From contig OX465583.1 of the NCBI GenBank assembly GCA_950022655.1, positions 66,076,652-66,140,651 of the forward strand: 64,000 nucleotides of DNA, in the 5' to 3' direction. The stretch comes from Alentia gelatinosa. Lineage: Eukaryota > Annelida > Polychaeta > Phyllodocida > Polynoidae. The stretch's first letter is position 1. Every line of letters starts with the position of its first letter. Below, one piece after another: positions 57,801-60,800 of this stretch. Under the pieces are notes generated by a model. That model saw nothing but the letters and a program-made list of their open reading frames with translations. It did no database searches and had not been told where the DNA came from. A program made the position numbers and the translations under genes.

Positions 57801-60800
57801 TTAATAGATAATAATTGCTTTATGTGAAGTACCTGCTTTAAAAAAGAGAAGACATGTACATAATGTCTAAGCGTTTTCGAAAGAGCTCCTCATGATTCTC
57901 TTGCATGTGTTTCCGTTTTTTAGATCACAATCACAGACAACGACCTAATAGAGAAGTCCAATTTGAATCGCCAGTTCCTGTTCAGGCCACATCACATCAG
58001 GGTAAGGCCTCAGCTCATAGACACTGCTTGTTATGTTATAATGAATACGACAGGGATGTCAGTTTTCATTGTTTCCAAGGGAATCCGTGTTTTCATATTC
58101 AGATGTAAAATTCCTTTTTCCTTGTGTAAAATGATCATAACAACTGCTTTATCACTCATATCAGTGACAGCTCTTAATACCCGACTCTACCTTCCCACAG
58201 ACTCGGGTAATGATACCGATCTTTCCTCCAATTCGTATTACGAGAAGAGTGAAGTAAAAAAGCTCTCCCACCATCACCCAAGATATAGTGAGATTTGTCA
58301 CGATTTGCTTGTCTTGCTAAATATTGCTAGGTTTTGAATAATCACATGCATATTTGCCGCGATGCATCAGTCTGGTTAAGCACCGTTGAGGCATTCTTGC
58401 CATAATAGATCATGGATTGCCGCGATATGTCAGCAATAGCTCCTGAGGTGTTGTGGTGATGGAGCACCAAAATATATGTACATCATCAAGAAAAGGATAC
58501 ATATCACCGTGCTTGAAGTGTCGTGGTAAAGGACATATTGTGACACTGTAAGCAGGGATGCAAGTTCGCCGACAATTGACGGAAATCAGAAATTTCTGCA
58601 TCTTGAAATAACGGTATGATCATTAACAAAGTATGAAAATCATAAAATAAAAGAGAAGCTCTCACCAACGGCGTATAAACCTCCATAGACTATTAGCATT
58701 TTGTTTGACGGCACGGGGGGGGGGGGGGGGGGCGTTCCCCTCCCCCCCCCCCCCGAAAACGTCCTGTTTTTTTTGTTTCCGACATTTTCATCAGTCCCGA
58801 CTTTCATCCCTGTGTAAGACATAATAAGATATACCAAGATATAACATGGCAAATCTAGCGTGTTATTGGAACCAGCACTTCAGGTGCACAAGTGTTAACT
58901 TTAGGTTGCTTTTACTGGCGACTGGTTTGCCGTTGTCAGTATAATGTGACCGTGGAGTGTTGTGTCAATGGTCTGCGGCACAGCCCTTCAGTGAAGCAGC
59001 ACTATAAAACGGGCATAGGGTCCCACTGCTACAAGCAGACCAATATTTGAGTTAATATAACTTTCAAGAACCATTTAGGTCAACCAATGAGTCAGTCTCA
59101 AAAGGATGTAACTAGCCTACCGAGACGTAAAACTATACAAACAAACAAGCTTTATTTACACACAAGGAGCTATAGTCTCTGCTCCGCTAATCACCTAGGG
59201 ATTAATGCCCACAAATCAGCCAGCACCAATGTTGTTTATCAGTAACTAATCAAGATACCTTTCGGGCACATCAAACTATCTATAATTGTATAAGCAAGTC
59301 AAATAGTTCTCAATCTAATATGTGTTTCATCCCTTACAGCAACCTAAAAGTACAACGGCCGCAGCTTCAGCCAAAGAAATTAATAAAGGTGAGTTAAGAT
59401 GTCCGAAATATCTTTAAAAATTCAGTTCAGTGTATGGGCTTTGTAAATGTTATCAGTTTGTTTAAATCTTTCAAAGCAGTCTGTCTAAGATTGTGACTGA
59501 CATAGTAAATATTTCAAGTTTTCCAAACTGAAAATCAGTTAGGTTTTAAAACCAACGCACACTTAGTGACTTTTGCCTATCGCAAGCAATAGGTTGCTGT
59601 AAAACTCCCCTTGCGATGTTTTCCAGGTACAATATTGTCAAGTGTGTCTTGGACCCCTTGCGATATTGCACCACCCCTTTACACCCCCGTTTACCCCCCA
59701 CTGAGGTACAAAGTCACAGGCAATGTTTCCCTCCCAAAAGGGAGAAAGTGGCATGCGACTTTGGGAAATGACATGTCAATTCTTTTCCATGTTTTACACA
59801 ACCACTTGCTGGGTAGGCCGCCAGGCCGATCTTGAGACCCAATAAAAATCCATTAACTACCAAATAAGGGATATAGTAAGCCCCAGCAACCAGTGCCTTC
59901 ACCATATCCATCCTTGTGATATTGTACCTCAGCCTAGGTGCCAAAGTCGCAAGGAAAAGTCTCTGGGTGTGCTTTGAAATGCCTTACGATATGAGGCCCC
60001 CACCCCCACCCGCTGTGAATGAAGTATGATGTACATTTTATTGTGACTTTTTCCCCTCCCCTGCTGTACTGAGCCACTCACCCTTGCGATTTTCTCCTTC
60101 CAATATTACAAGCGTATTGCAAGGGAAAATATCGCTAAGTATCCGTTAACCTTTACCGCTCCACAGTTATTAACATTCTCGTGTATTGAGTAGCCTTTGG
60201 AGAATTTTCATTGGATTGGGAGAATGGGACAATGTGTTGGAATTAATGCCTAGGTGTCACTTTATTAATGCCTAATTTGACTTTTCTCTCATCATTCAGA
60301 TCTTCACATAGATGCCCAGCAACACAAAGGTACATCAATTATTCTGGCTTTTCTCATCAATCTATTTTTATGCGTTTATGGATATATTTGTAATGAATTG
60401 AAATAGAGTAGAACCCCGCGAAAGAGGACACCCTCTGTTCCGGACCAAAGTGTTCACTTCCTCGGGGTGTCTGCTCACACTGTTTTCAGTCTCTCGATGG
60501 TTAGATTATGTAGTATATACTAGACAGACTTTGGTATATATACTACCCATAGATGCCTGCCTGACGCCTACAGGAGCCTACATAGGCCGTTGACTGGTGT
60601 CTGATTGTCTAGACACCAGTCTTCTGGACTCACATACACACAATAAACAATCAATCAAGAAAATCTGGAGTGTATTCCCCACACCATCAAGCCATATTTG
60701 ATAAGGTGTCCCTCTGAAGTGTCTGTTTACACAGGGTTAAATGGCATTTCATACCAAATTAACTGTCTACTTACGCAGGGTGCCCGCTTCCACGGGGTTA

